Assembly (NCBI RefSeq): GCF_000145275.1
Contig: NC_014393.1
Coordinates: forward strand, 248,001-312,000
DNA length: 64,000 bases
Origin: Clostridium cellulovorans 743B
GTDB lineage: Bacteria > Bacillota > Clostridia > Clostridiales > Clostridiaceae
Direction: 5' to 3'
Shown here: in pieces, positions 9,171-17,423 of the stretch
Layout: every line of letters begins with the position of its first letter
Numbering within the stretch: position 1 is the stretch's first letter
Notes under the pieces: model-generated
Database searches by the model: none
Told to the model about the DNA's origin: nothing
What the model saw: the letters and a program-made list of their open reading frames with translations, nothing else
Program-made: the position numbers and the translations under genes

Positions 9171-10388
9171 ATGAAGAAAAGGGGTACTTTTTTACTAGCT
9201 ATTTCTATAGCAATGTTAACTATAACACCTACAGTCGATGCTTCTGCAGCTGGTAGTGTAAAGGTTAATTTATTTGATGAGAATAGGATAGAATCTATTA
9301 ATAATAGTTATCCTAGTTTAAATGAGTTTAATTGTTACAATGTTTCAGACATTAGATCTGATAATTTAACGGAGAAAAAATCCACATCGAAGACTCTTCT
9401 TATTGGTCGTTTTGATACAAGCGATGCTGCTGGTCCAAAGTTTGCATGGAGCAACACTACTATTAAAGCCAATTTCGTGGGAACTGGAATAAGCGTAAAT
9501 TTAAAATCCACAGGTGATAACTGGTTTAATGTGATAGTTGATGGTGTTGTTCAAACGCCTATTAATGTAACTTCTACAACATCATCTCCTATTGCATTGG
9601 TATCAGGATTAGAGAAAGGAAAGCATACGATAGAATTAGTTAAAAGGACTGAGGCTTTTGTGGGTGATGTACAATTTCTGGGGTTTAGCGTTTCAGATGG
9701 AAAGTTGTTAAATCCGCCAAAACCTTCTTCAAAACGAATACTATTTATTGGTGATTCAATTACTTGTGGCTATGGAAATGAAGGGACTGACCCGAATAAA
9801 TCCTTTACCACTAAAAATGAAAATGCTTCTCTTGCATATGGTGCTTTAACGGCTAAGCTTTTGGGTGCAGATCCAATGACTATTTGCTGGTCAGGAAAAG
9901 GAGTGCTTCGTAACTATGGAGGAGATCCTAAAGATGTAATGCCAGAAATATATAATCAGGTGCTACCTTATAACAAAAATCTCACTTGGAATCCTAAAAA
10001 CTGGGTTCCTCAAGTGATAGTTATTAATCTTTCTACAAATGACTATAGTGTGGGCATTCCAGATAAAACAACTTTTACAGCAGTATATTCAAAATTTATA
10101 GATAATATCCGTAGTGAATATCCTAAGGCTGATATTTATTGTGCGATAGGTCCTATGTTGAATGGGGAAAACCTTGATAGTCAAAGGGATTATATAAGTG
10201 GCATTGTTAAATCAAAAGAAGCTTCTATACATAATAAGGTTCACTTTATTGAATTTCCTCAACAGGATTTTGCTAATGGACTTGGTGAGGATTGGCATCC
10301 TAGTGTGAAAACTCATGAATTGATGGCAAAGCAACTTGCTGAAAAAATCAAAACAGATTTAGGGTGGAAGGTCTATAGTGGAAATTAA
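9171..10388 (+). CDS. Secreted CE2-family acetyl esterase (SGNH hydrolase)
   Basis: The 405-residue protein begins with a signal peptide (MKKRGTFLLAISIAML...ASA), then a beta-rich N-terminal domain (~60-175), then an SGNH hydrolase domain. The nucleophile motif GDSITCGYG places Ser196, and DWHPS near the end places His376; NLSTNDYS is the block with the oxyanion asparagine. This two-domain order is that of carbohydrate esterase family 2, which removes acetyl groups from xylan and other polysaccharides outside the cell. It is a single-gene unit with its own strong promoter and a terminator at 10420. With the pectinesterase at 47152 it points to growth on plant cell wall. Confidence 0.88.
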   Translation: MKKRGTFLLAISIAMLTITPTVDASAAGSVKVNLFDENRIESINNSYPSLNEFNCYNVSDIRSDNLTEKKSTSKTLLIGRFDTSDAAGPKFAWSNTTIKANFVGTGISVNLKSTGDNWFNVIVDGVVQTPINVTSTTSSPIALVSGLEKGKHTIELVKRTEAFVGDVQFLGFSVSDGKLLNPPKPSSKRILFIGDSITCGYGNEGTDPNKSFTTKNENASLAYGALTAKLLGADPMTICWSGKGVLRNYGGDPKDVMPEIYNQVLPYNKNLTWNPKNWVPQVIVINLSTNDYSVGIPDKTTFTAVYSKFIDNIRSEYPKADIYCAIGPMLNGENLDSQRDYISGIVKSKEASIHNKVHFIEFPQQDFANGLGEDWHPSVKTHELMAKQLAEKIKTDLGWKVYSGN

Positions 10389-10419
10389 AAAACAATGAAA
10401 GATAAGATATTACAAGATG

Positions 10420-10451
10420 AAAGGATGTTTCAAGTTATGGACATCCTTTTT
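10420..10451 (+). terminator. Rho-independent terminator of the esterase gene
   Basis: AAAGGATGT (10420-10428) pairs with ACATCC (10441-10446), followed by a T run. Confidence 0.8.
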
Positions 10452-10516
10452 GAATGGAATAAGAAAATTTCTAATTTATCCATAATTTAAAAGGTACAAA
10501 ATATTCAACTGTATAT

Positions 10517-10886
10517 ATGCCAATGTTTATACCAGAATCATTATTGCAAAAAGAAAAGTTTACAGGAGATAAGGCAACATATACAATTGAAAGCTTAATG
10601 CATGATGGAACATTACTTGATTTGTTATTAGATTCTGGTTTAAGCATTTATGCAATGCCCCCAGACCTAACTACTGAAGAAATCAGAAAAACTAAAATGT
10701 TCAGTAGGGTCAAAGCAGTGGAGATAATTTTATGGTTAAAGCAGAATCAAAACATTGACAAGTGGATAGTTTTCCATGATATACATTTGCATAATGAAGA
10801 TTTAGCGATTAGACAAGTGCGAACTAATGCAGAGATAGGACTTACAGAAAAAAGATGTTGATAAAGCAATTGAACTGTTATTATAA
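10517..10886 (+). pseudogene. HAD-type domain protein remnant, frameshifted near its end
   Basis: The frame from 10517 (SRVKAVEIILWLKQNQNIDK, WIVFHDIHLHN, IGLTEK) resembles the HAD domain seen in RNA-repair-associated small proteins. It stops at 10861 after ...GLTEKRC. Dropping one A from the A6 run at ~10849-10854 would restore GLTEKDVDKAIELLL with a stop at 10884-10886, the expected family ending. The N-terminal DxD phosphatase motif expected in HAD proteins is not visible, so the gene is probably also truncated in front, and there is no clear ribosome binding site. Confidence 0.6.
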
Positions 10887-11407
10887 ATTTAAAAATAAGC
10901 ATAATTAGAAATAAAAAGATTATGTTTTAAAACCAATCTAATAATATAGATAGTAGCAGAACTTTTTATTATTAATTCTAGCATATCCAATACCACCCCC
11001 TAGCTATAGTAGAATATTTCACCAATAACCCAGGAGGATAAAATGTTCAAAACCTCCGCAGCCATCCACTACGGATTTCAAAATATTACTTTAGAATTAT
11101 AGAATTTTATGAAGAATAGATACATAAGAATAAAATGGAAAAATCTCATTTTAAGTAGTTACGGAGAAGCGACAAGCAAACAGCAAAACAATGATACAGC
11201 AGGAATAAATCTTATCATTTACAGTCAAAATTAAGTACTGAATAAGTCATCGATGCTATGGCATGATGGGAAATTATATTGTAGGCCAGACGCAAGAATG
11301 CAGAACATAAAAGAGAAAAAATGAAATAGCAGCAAGTAAAATCAAGTAGTAATCTCTCTATTTCTTTATAATAAATGTAGAGTGGTTGAAATGGGGTGAA
11401 CATAGAA
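10887..11407. other. Non-coding accessory stretch: repeat copies, short ORF, Fic relic
   Basis: Several pieces are visible. A ~38-bp segment (about 10905-10945) is repeated imperfectly near 41146. A 19-codon ORF (11043-11102, MFKTSAAIHYG...) follows a perfect AGGAGG, but that site can pair with CCTCC inside the ORF. A ~44-bp segment at 11058-11101 is repeated at 12384. About 40 bp at 11232-11270 match the Fic remnant at 8534 (in frame: LNKSSMLWHDGK). No other gene is seen. Confidence 0.55.
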
Positions 11408-12373
11408 ATGTACGAGTGGCAGAAGCAAATTCAAATAATCGTTGATGAAATTGATAAATGTATTAAAAATTATAATGATGAAGCCTTAACACTACGTTTT
11501 CTTTCTCGTAGGCTGGGTTATTCCGAATTTTATACAACGAGAAAATTCAAAGAAATATCGGGTATGCAATTTAGGGATTATCTGCGACATAGAAAATTAG
11601 CCTTTGCATTAAAAGAGGTAAGGGATAGTGAAAAAAGCCTTTTAGATATTGCTTTTGATTATGGGTTTTCATCACATGAAGCATTTACCAGAGCTTTTAA
11701 GGGTACATATGGTGTAATTCCAAGTGAATACCGAAAAAAACCTAAGCCTGTCATTCTTCGTACAAAAATAAACTCCTTCGATCGCTACTTTTTAGGATTG
11801 GGAGAGATTGGGATGATAAAATCTACAGATGGTGTTAAAATTTATTTTGTAACCATTCCCGCACACAAATTTTTGCACATAAAAAACTATGAGAGTAATG
11901 GGTATTGGGATTTTTGGCAAAAGCAAAGTCTTATTCCGGGACAGGACTGCGAAACAATTTGCGGCTTACTCGATAGTATCAAGGGCAAATTGGATGATGA
12001 TGGTGGGAGCGAATCTAACAGCAGCAGCGGTCAGATTATGGCGTACATTAATGACCCAGACGGCAGACTCTGTGATTGGGGTATTCCACGTACAGAGTGT
12101 TATGGTACACGTCTTCCTTTTGATTACAAAGGCCAAGTACCACCGCAAATGCTTATGATTGATGTTCCAGAAGCCGAGTATATTGTTTTTGAACATGGGC
12201 CATTCGACTATGAGCAGGAAAATCGTAGCGTAGAGGAAAAGATTGAAAAGGCAATGGCAACTTTTGATTTTGCAGACACCGGTTACTGCTTTGATACTTC
12301 CCCTGGTAGAATAATTTATTTTTATCATGATCCAGAGCGGTTTTGGAAATATATAAGACCAGTGAGGAAGTAG
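11408..12373 (+). CDS. AraC-family regulator with effector-binding domain
   Basis: Residues ~1-110 carry the double helix-turn-helix of AraC/XylS proteins (RFLSRRLGYSEFYTTRKFKE and DIAFDYGFSSHEAFTRAFKG). The remaining ~200 residues form a GyrI/BmrR-like ligand-binding domain (VKIYFVTIPAHKFLHIK, ... YIVFEHGPFDYEQ). ATG 11408 is preferred because GGGGTG lies ~9 nt upstream; a GTG at 11396 is possible. Base composition looks richer in GC than the neighbours, and the gene is flanked by 44-bp direct repeats (11058 and 12384), suggesting transfer as a unit. No target gene is adjacent. Confidence 0.85.
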   Translation: MYEWQKQIQIIVDEIDKCIKNYNDEALTLRFLSRRLGYSEFYTTRKFKEISGMQFRDYLRHRKLAFALKEVRDSEKSLLDIAFDYGFSSHEAFTRAFKGTYGVIPSEYRKKPKPVILRTKINSFDRYFLGLGEIGMIKSTDGVKIYFVTIPAHKFLHIKNYESNGYWDFWQKQSLIPGQDCETICGLLDSIKGKLDDDGGSESNSSSGQIMAYINDPDGRLCDWGIPRTECYGTRLPFDYKGQVPPQMLMIDVPEAEYIVFEHGPFDYEQENRSVEEKIEKAMATFDFADTGYCFDTSPGRIIYFYHDPERFWKYIRPVRK

Positions 12374-12383
12374 ATAAAATCGG

Positions 12384-12427
12384 CTGCCTATCCACTACGG
12401 GTTTCAAAATATTACTTTAGAATTATA
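12384..12427 (+). repeat. Second copy of the ~44-bp direct repeat flanking the AraC gene
   Basis: The block ATCCACTACGG then TTTCAAAATATTACTTTAG matches 11063-11101 almost exactly; the two copies bracket the AraC gene. Confidence 0.75.
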
Positions 12428-12431
12428 CTAT

Positions 12432-12576
12432 ATAAATGAAATTTATAGTCTTAGCCATTTACTTAGCTAAGGCTATTTTTATACGTGAAAACACTGTATC
12501 ATAAGTAATAGTTTACTTATAAGATATGTTGTAATAAAATTAGGAACAAACTCCAGTAACAGACAAATGGTAATTT
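12432..12576 (+). repeat. Dispersed terminator-promoter repeat, copy 1
   Basis: TTTATAGTCTTAG...CTAAGGCTATTTTTATA forms a terminator-like hairpin, followed by GTATCATAAGTAA, an extended -10 candidate TGT-TGTAAT (hexamer 12540-12545) and a conserved tail (GGAACAAACTCCAGTAA...GGTAATTT). Related copies lie at 14324, 30997, 40402, 43665 and 53020, all in the same orientation. It would drive the gene at 12721. Confidence 0.7.
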
Positions 12577-12720
12577 GTCATTGAGAACCATGTGATTTTG
12601 ATAAGTGAGGTTTTCCTCTGAACATTAATTAATAATGATTAGGGCTACTGTTATTTAGAAACATAGTATATACTTGATTAGAACAGAAATAGGTATTAAA
12701 AAAAGAAAGAGAGCAAAAAA

Positions 12721-12981
12721 ATGGAAGAGTTTTTTAAAACAATAGAGGAAAAGATAAGAAAGTCAGGATATCCTGGAGAAGTCAGTGGCGAAGAAATCTA
12801 CACTGAAATAAGTGATGAGGCCGAGGATCAAGAAGAAGGAAGTTACTTATTTATGAAAAAACAACATGATGATATCACGTTTGAATACAGAGTAGATATT
12901 TTAGAGGACAATATTAATTTAGCAACCCTAACGATACATACATCAGAGAGAAAATACTTTATTGATTTTGACGCTGAATAG
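12721..12981 (+). CDS. Small acidic protein of unknown function
   Basis: The 86-residue product (MEEFFKTIEEKIRKSGYPGE... FIDFDAE) is strongly acidic, has no membrane segment and is predicted mostly alpha/beta. GAGAG sits ~8 nt before the ATG. I do not recognise a family. It follows copy 1 of the dispersed terminator-promoter repeat by ~145 bp and precedes a sugar-binding protein gene by ~90 bp, so co-transcription with that gene is possible. Confidence 0.6.
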   Translation: MEEFFKTIEEKIRKSGYPGEVSGEEIYTEISDEAEDQEEGSYLFMKKQHDDITFEYRVDILEDNINLATLTIHTSERKYFIDFDAE

Positions 12982-13068
12982 AAAAATGTGCCGCTAAGAG
13001 AATAATTTTGACATTTATTCGTAACCTAATACTGATTTATATCATTTAAAGTGAGGATGGACATAAAA

Positions 13069-14112
13069 ATGAAAGTATTAAGGCAAACAATTAAGTCAAT
13101 TTTAGTTATGTTATTAATTTTTCTATTAATAATTACTACCGAAATACAAACATTTTCTAGTCCAATTAGCAGAAGAACAATTAACGTTGGAGTAATATTA
13201 TTTAGTTTAGATAATTCTATTGCAGCGCAATTTAAAAAAGAGTTTGATAATCTTCAAAATGAATATCCAGTGAAAGTTTCTGTCCTTAATCCTCAAAATA
13301 ATGTCAGTGTACAAGATGAAATGTTAGATTCTCTACTTAAAAATAATATAGATCTGATTATAGCCATCCCAGCAAGTACAAAAGAAGATGCTGTGAGAAA
13401 TTTTATTGAAAGAGTTAGACCTTACAATACTCCGTTGGTAATGTTCAATATTCCTCCAGATGTGGTAAAAAATATCTCAAAAGATTATGCCAGAGCTGCT
13501 TTTGCAATACCTGCTTCTGATAAAACAGGTGAGATGCAAGGTGAAATTGTTAGAGATCTTTGGAACAATAAAAGTATTATAGACAAAAATGATGATAATA
13601 TTTTACAATATGTCCTTGTGAGAGGACCTAAGGAGGACGTAACAGCAGATAAAAGAACTCAAGGGGTTACTTCAATACTTGAAAGTTCTGGTATAAAAAC
13701 AGAATTACTTCAATCATTTGCTACAAATTGGACTGAAGCAGTAGCTAAAAGTTATATTGAAAACATATTTCTAACATATGGGAACAAAATTGAGGCAATA
13801 ATTGCTAATGATGATGATCTGGCAGTAGGGGCTGTCAAAGGTCTTCAAAAATATGGATATAACACAGGGAGTAAATCAAAATATATACCGGTTTTTGGAC
13901 TTAGTGGAACTCCTGAAGCTATAAATTTAATTGATAAAGGACTTATGTCTGGAACTATTATTGTAGATTTAAAAAAAGTAGCACAGGACTTATATGCTAT
14001 CGGAAATAACTTAATTAATAATGCAAATCCTACAGAAAACACAAATTTAAAATCTGAAGGTGGTGTAATTATTATTGGTACAAATCCGAGGAAATATATT
14101 ATAAAAAAGTAA
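13069..14112 (+). CDS. Secreted sugar-binding protein, galactose-binding (MglB)-like
   Basis: The protein has an N-terminal signal sequence (SILVMLLIFLLIITTEIQTF) and a periplasmic-binding-protein type I fold (~45-345). NVGVILFSLDN starts the first lobe, and IANDDDLAVGAVKGLQKYGY corresponds to the AxNDxMAxGA ligand-site region of galactose/glucose-binding proteins. There is no lipobox, unusual for a Gram-positive binding protein, so it may be secreted or held by the uncleaved N-terminal helix. ATG 13069 is chosen from GAGGATG upstream; 13051 (GTG) and 13057 are alternatives. No permease or ATPase is adjacent, so it may serve a chemoreceptor or distant transporter. Confidence 0.8.
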   Translation: MKVLRQTIKSILVMLLIFLLIITTEIQTFSSPISRRTINVGVILFSLDNSIAAQFKKEFDNLQNEYPVKVSVLNPQNNVSVQDEMLDSLLKNNIDLIIAIPASTKEDAVRNFIERVRPYNTPLVMFNIPPDVVKNISKDYARAAFAIPASDKTGEMQGEIVRDLWNNKSIIDKNDDNILQYVLVRGPKEDVTADKRTQGVTSILESSGIKTELLQSFATNWTEAVAKSYIENIFLTYGNKIEAIIANDDDLAVGAVKGLQKYGYNTGSKSKYIPVFGLSGTPEAINLIDKGLMSGTIIVDLKKVAQDLYAIGNNLINNANPTENTNLKSEGGVIIIGTNPRKYIIKK

Positions 14113-14136
14113 GTAGAAATTATCCAATAATTTAAA

Positions 14137-14180
14137 AAACAAGGACTGCAAATATCTTTCGTAGGTTGCAGTCCTTGTTT
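14137..14180 (+). terminator. Strong rho-independent terminator
   Basis: AAACAAGGACTGCAA (14137-14151) pairs with TTGCAGTCCTTGTTT (14166-14180), a 15-bp stem that can act in both directions. Confidence 0.9.
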
Positions 14181-14181
14181 C

Positions 14182-14322
14182 TTATTTGCAAGAATTCCCG
14201 TACTTAGAAATAGTCTTGATCCCATCTAGCATCAAGTTATATCCAATCTCCACCATTTCATCAATAGACAGATTCATATCATTTCTAATCCACTCAAAAA
14301 TAATATTGCAGATAGCACCTAA
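14182..14322 (-). pseudogene. C-terminal fragment of a TetR-family regulator
   Basis: On the - strand the frame reads LGAICNIIFEWIRNDMNLSI, then DEMVEIGYNLMLDGIKTISKYGNSCK and a stop at 14182-14184. This is the C-terminal helix pair of a TetR regulator. Its upstream part is missing: the reading frame ends abruptly where copy 2 of the dispersed repeat begins, so insertion or rearrangement of that repeat probably cut the gene. Confidence 0.6.
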
Positions 14323-14323
14323 T

Positions 14324-14472
14324 TAAATGAAATTTATAGCCTTAGCCATTAGTATTACTTAGCTAAGGTTATTTTTATAGGCGAAAATACTGTCTTATAA
14401 GTAATAGTTTACTTATAAGATATGTTTTAATAAAGTTAGGAACAAACTCGAGTAATAGACAAATAGTAATTT
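14324..14472 (+). repeat. Dispersed terminator-promoter repeat, copy 2
   Basis: It matches copy 1 closely over its whole length (TTATAGCCTTAG..., TTACTTATAAGATATGTT, GGAACAAACTCGAGTAA). The extended -10 candidate is TGT-TTTAAT (hexamer 14426-14431). It reads toward the 3' end of the TetR gene at 14518, so any transcript would be antisense to it. Confidence 0.7.
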
Positions 14473-14517
14473 AATTGTTTTTTTATGATATGAGAAATTA
14501 CTGCTTTTGATAAAATT

Positions 14518-15030
14518 TTAAGTTCGTTCATGCCATCCACTTTCTAGAAAGCGGCTCATTTCTTCTGGTGAGTCCTTCATGCCACGTTTTACCCATTCAT
14601 CAAATAATCCCCAAGTACTCCCAGCAATGATAGCTCGTTGATAGGATTCTTGTGCAGAACAGGATTTGCCGGAAATAGTGCATTGAAAAATATGTTGCAT
14701 CATCAGATGAGAATGGTTCGACTGGTAGAGTGCTGAGATAATATCTTTTAATGTTATAAAATGCTCAAATAGACATTTTGTAAGATTTTTGTCTTCTGAC
14801 TTGCTATAAGAATCCCACCACTTCTGGGATTCTTTCATAAGATATTCACCTATAATTTCCTCCAAGTTATTATAGTTGCGATAGAAAGAATTTCGGCTGA
14901 CACCGGCAATCTTTACTAGCTCTAAGATACTTATATTTTCTAGTGGTTTTGTTTTTAGTAATCGCAGTAATGCGGCTTGTAGACATTCACATACAAATAT
15001 ATTTGATGCATTTGTGCGTTCTATCATCAT
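14518..15030 (-). CDS. TetR/AcrR-family regulator
   Basis: Of 170 residues, ~10-55 form the TetR helix-turn-helix (ISILELVKIAGVSRNSFYRN) and the rest a helical ligand-binding domain. The gene is divergent from the hydrolase at 15173 with a 142-bp shared promoter region that contains TTGTACCA...TGGTACAA. By arrangement it should repress itself and the hydrolase and be released by a small molecule, perhaps the hydrolase substrate. Effector unknown. Confidence 0.85.
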   Translation of the reverse strand: MMIERTNASNIFVCECLQAALLRLLKTKPLENISILELVKIAGVSRNSFYRNYNNLEEIIGEYLMKESQKWWDSYSKSEDKNLTKCLFEHFITLKDIISALYQSNHSHLMMQHIFQCTISGKSCSAQESYQRAIIAGSTWGLFDEWVKRGMKDSPEEMSRFLESGWHERT

Positions 15031-15062
15031 TAGCTCCTATCTAGTGGGACAAAAGCCCTCTA

Positions 15063-15109
15063 ATTGTACCAGCTTTTAGAATTGAATATTTTCTACTGTA
15101 TGGTACAAT
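15063..15109. promoter_or_regulatory. Inverted repeat between TetR gene and hydrolase gene (candidate operator)
   Basis: TTGTACCA (15064-15071) and TGGTACAA (15101-15108) are perfect inverted repeats in the divergent promoter region, a plausible TetR operator pair. Confidence 0.55.
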
Positions 15110-15172
15110 TGTATCACACAATGAAGTTCAGGTAAAATACCTGAATAGAATGAACAGAGAGAGGGAACAAAA

Positions 15173-16075
15173 ATGGGTAAAATTATTAAAAGAGGTATTC
15201 TTGTGTTGCTTATTCTTATTGCAGCCATAACTATATGGATACTAATTACGTTAGGAAAAGTTGGTATGGGGCCATGTAAATTTTTACTATATAATAAAAA
15301 ACCAGTCTTATTGTCAGAGCAGAAATTTGCTATTGCAGAAAAAGAATTTTCATGCGTGGTCAATGGAGAAAAAATATCAGGAACTATATATATACCGGAA
15401 GATGAAAGGAGAAGTAGAGAAATACTGATAATTTCTCCAGGATTTAATAGCACTGAGGCTATGCTTGCAAGTAAGGCAAAATCCTTTGCTATATCAGGAA
15501 CTCCAGCAGTAGTATTTGACTTCAGGGGAGGGTCTTCATCTGGGAAAAGTGAAGGAGATTCAACGAATATGTCAATCTCCACAGAAATGTCTGATTTAAA
15601 TGCTGTAATTGGCTATGTACAAGGTTTAGAATGGGTAAATAAAGAAAAAATATATCTTTTGGGTGAAAGTATGGGAGGATTGGTTTCTGCATTAACAGCA
15701 GCTGAACATAAGGATATTGCTGGTCTAGTCTTGTGTTTCCCTGCTTTGGACAAAGCTGAAAGCACAAGAAAAACATTTTCAAATATGGATAAAATTCCAG
15801 ATACAATTAATATGTTTGGTTTGTTAACAGGAAAAAAGTTGTGGCAGGAGCTCTATGAAATGGATGTATATGAAAAAATTAAAAAATATACAGGACCGGT
15901 TATCATAATGCACGGAACAAAAGACCCGGCGGTTGATCTTTCTTATTCCGAAAAAGCAAATAATGTTTATACAAATTCCCAGCTTTTTGTAGTTGAAGGT
16001 GCAGGACATGGATTCAATGGAGATGACGAAAAAAGTGTATTAAAAACAATATATGCTTTTATTCATAAGCAATAA
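15173..16075 (+). CDS. Membrane-anchored alpha/beta hydrolase
   Basis: One N-terminal transmembrane segment (~8-30) is followed by an alpha/beta hydrolase domain. GESMGG places the nucleophile Ser166, HGTKD holds the acid region and GAGHGF the catalytic histidine; the FRGGSSSG region after the oxyanion strand is typical of S9/DUF3887-type or dienelactone-like hydrolases. The anchored topology puts the catalytic domain outside the membrane. Expression is probably controlled by the divergent TetR protein. Substrate unknown; an ester or peptide is likely. Confidence 0.82.
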   Translation: MGKIIKRGILVLLILIAAITIWILITLGKVGMGPCKFLLYNKKPVLLSEQKFAIAEKEFSCVVNGEKISGTIYIPEDERRSREILIISPGFNSTEAMLASKAKSFAISGTPAVVFDFRGGSSSGKSEGDSTNMSISTEMSDLNAVIGYVQGLEWVNKEKIYLLGESMGGLVSALTAAEHKDIAGLVLCFPALDKAESTRKTFSNMDKIPDTINMFGLLTGKKLWQELYEMDVYEKIKKYTGPVIIMHGTKDPAVDLSYSEKANNVYTNSQLFVVEGAGHGFNGDDEKSVLKTIYAFIHKQ

Positions 16076-16099
16076 AGAAGTACAAAATGCCAATGAAGC

Positions 16100-16297
16100 T
16101 TGTTTTATTTACATTCATTATTATCTTTGAAGCCAAGGTTTGAAAATCAATTAGGAGAATTAAAGGAAAAGCATGTTGAAAATTATGGATGGTATTCTGG
16201 TAAAGGTTTTGAACATTTAAAAAGAGTTGGGTATATTTCAATGTGTCGGCCAAAAGTATTAGAACCATTTACAGAACAAGGCATTGAAGTTGGATAA
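16100..16297 (+). CDS. Short ORF, probable gene fragment
   Basis: The 65-codon frame ends in LKEKHVENYGWYSGKGFEHL, then KRVGYISMCRPKVLEPFTEQ. The sequence looks like real protein rather than a chance ORF, but it has no ribosome binding site at its ATG. It is followed by a strong terminator, so I read it as the 3' end of a lost gene. Family not recognised. Confidence 0.3.
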   Translation: MFYLHSLLSLKPRFENQLGELKEKHVENYGWYSGKGFEHLKRVGYISMCRPKVLEPFTEQGIEVG

Positions 16298-16335
16298 TCA
16301 AATTCAAACTTATATTATTACAATTCCACACCAAG

Positions 16336-16373
16336 AATAAACCTTATCATTTGTAGTAAAATGATAAGGTTTA
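16336..16373 (+). terminator. Strong rho-independent terminator
   Basis: AATAAACCTTATCATTT (16336-16352) pairs with AAATGATAAGGTTTATT, a 17-bp stem with short loop. A degenerate relative of the left arm is seen near 11203. Confidence 0.85.
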
Positions 16374-16409
16374 TTTTAGTTTTAATATATTAAGTTGACA
16401 ATAAATATG

Positions 16410-16590
16410 ATCATTTAGATGGAGATGACTATGTTTATGGCAAAAACAGAATTATTGTTAAGTACTATATAAGCCATCGATGTTATGTCCTGATGTAGGA
16501 GAAGCCACTGTAAATAGAATGTTTGAAAAGTTAAGGGTTGAAGGAAAAATAGAAGCTGTTGGTAATGGAGGTGAACCAAGTAGTAGAGTT
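16410..16590 (+). pseudogene. Internally deleted relic of the Fic gene C-terminus
   Basis: 16410-16476 matches the sequence around 8484-8561 (GACTATGTTTATGG, then CATCGATGTTATG). At that point it jumps directly to sequence matching 8748 onward (TCCTGATGT, GAAGCCACT, TTTGAAAAGTTAAG). About 186 bp are missing between two TATG tetranucleotides, indicating deletion across a 4-bp microhomology. Confidence 0.7.
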
Positions 16591-16655
16591 TTGCTGATCT
16601 TGTATTATTTGAAATCTCATCGGTAAAAATAAACGCAAAGAATAAATATAACATA

Positions 16656-16721
16656 TTGACTCTATTAGTAGTGAGTGGTACTATATAGTAGTAGTAAGTA
16701 TTACTGAATACATGTAATACT
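16656..16721 (+). promoter_or_regulatory. Promoter and candidate PadR operator
   Basis: TTGACT (16656-16661) and TACTAT (16679-16684) are 17 bp apart. Downstream AGTATTAC (16697-16704) and GTAATACT (16714-16721) form a perfect inverted repeat immediately before the padR-like gene, well placed for autoregulation. Confidence 0.7.
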
Positions 16722-16734
16722 AGATAGTAAAGAG

Positions 16735-17067
16735 GTGAGTGATCTGGAAAATATTACAGAAATGCTAAAGGGTGTATTGGAAGGCTGTGTTCTTGAAATT
16801 ATCAGCCATGAGGAAATATATGGTTATGAGATTACTAAGAGGCTAAATGCTCTAGGATTTTCGGATGTTGTAGATGGAACAGTTTATACTATATTGGTTA
16901 GGCTTGAGAAGAATAAACTTGTGGATATAGAAAAAAAACCATCCGATATGGGGCCGCCGCGAAAGTTTTTTACACTTAATGAAGCTGGGCGCGAGGAACT
17001 GAGGAGGTTCTGGGAAAGGTGGGAATTTGTATCATCAAAAATTAACGAGTTAAAGGAGAGGAAATAA
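16735..17067 (+). CDS. PadR-family transcriptional regulator
   Basis: The 110-residue protein matches the PadR winged helix throughout: MLKGVLEGCVLEIISHEEIY, YEITKRL, DGTVYTILVRLEKNKLV and PPRKFFTLNEAGREEL. The GTG start at 16735 is used because no ATG has a better position. The stop overlaps the next start (TAATG), so it is translationally coupled to the DUF1048 gene. In Firmicutes this trio usually precedes an ABC transporter that the regulator controls; here the transporter is lost. Confidence 0.88.
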   Translation: MSDLENITEMLKGVLEGCVLEIISHEEIYGYEITKRLNALGFSDVVDGTVYTILVRLEKNKLVDIEKKPSDMGPPRKFFTLNEAGREELRRFWERWEFVSSKINELKERK

Positions 17068-17414
17068 TGAGTTTTTGGGGAAAAATTACGGGAAGTGACA
17101 TCACTAAAGAAATGAAAGTTTTTGAATCGCGAGCCAAAAAGCTACCGACTGATTATCAAGTGGCATGGGAAAAAATTAGTGCTAATCTTTGGTCATACTC
17201 AGATTTCACCGGTCGCAACCTCATGCCAATTCTTGACGGTGTACTTGGCATGCTCGAAGAAACGGCTGCGGACGGTGAGAGTGTACAAGAGGTTTTGGGT
17301 GACGATATCAAAGGATTCTGTTCAGCACTGGTTGGCGAAGAAGGGGCAAAGTCTTTTCGTGATAAATGGCGTAAACAACTTAATGATAATATAGCTAAAA
17401 AATTAGGTAAATAG
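17067..17414 (+). CDS. DUF1048-family protein, first copy
   Basis: 115 residues, all-helical, with the family pattern FESRAKKLPTDYQVAWEKI near the start and LGDDIKGFCSALV in the middle. It starts inside the stop of the PadR gene. Structures of this family are small helical bundles of unknown role, nearly always encoded between a PadR regulator and transport genes. It is probably co-expressed with the second copy at 17424, to which it is distantly similar. Confidence 0.82.
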   Translation: MSFWGKITGSDITKEMKVFESRAKKLPTDYQVAWEKISANLWSYSDFTGRNLMPILDGVLGMLEETAADGESVQEVLGDDIKGFCSALVGEEGAKSFRDKWRKQLNDNIAKKLGK

Positions 17415-17423
17415 GAGGAGTAT

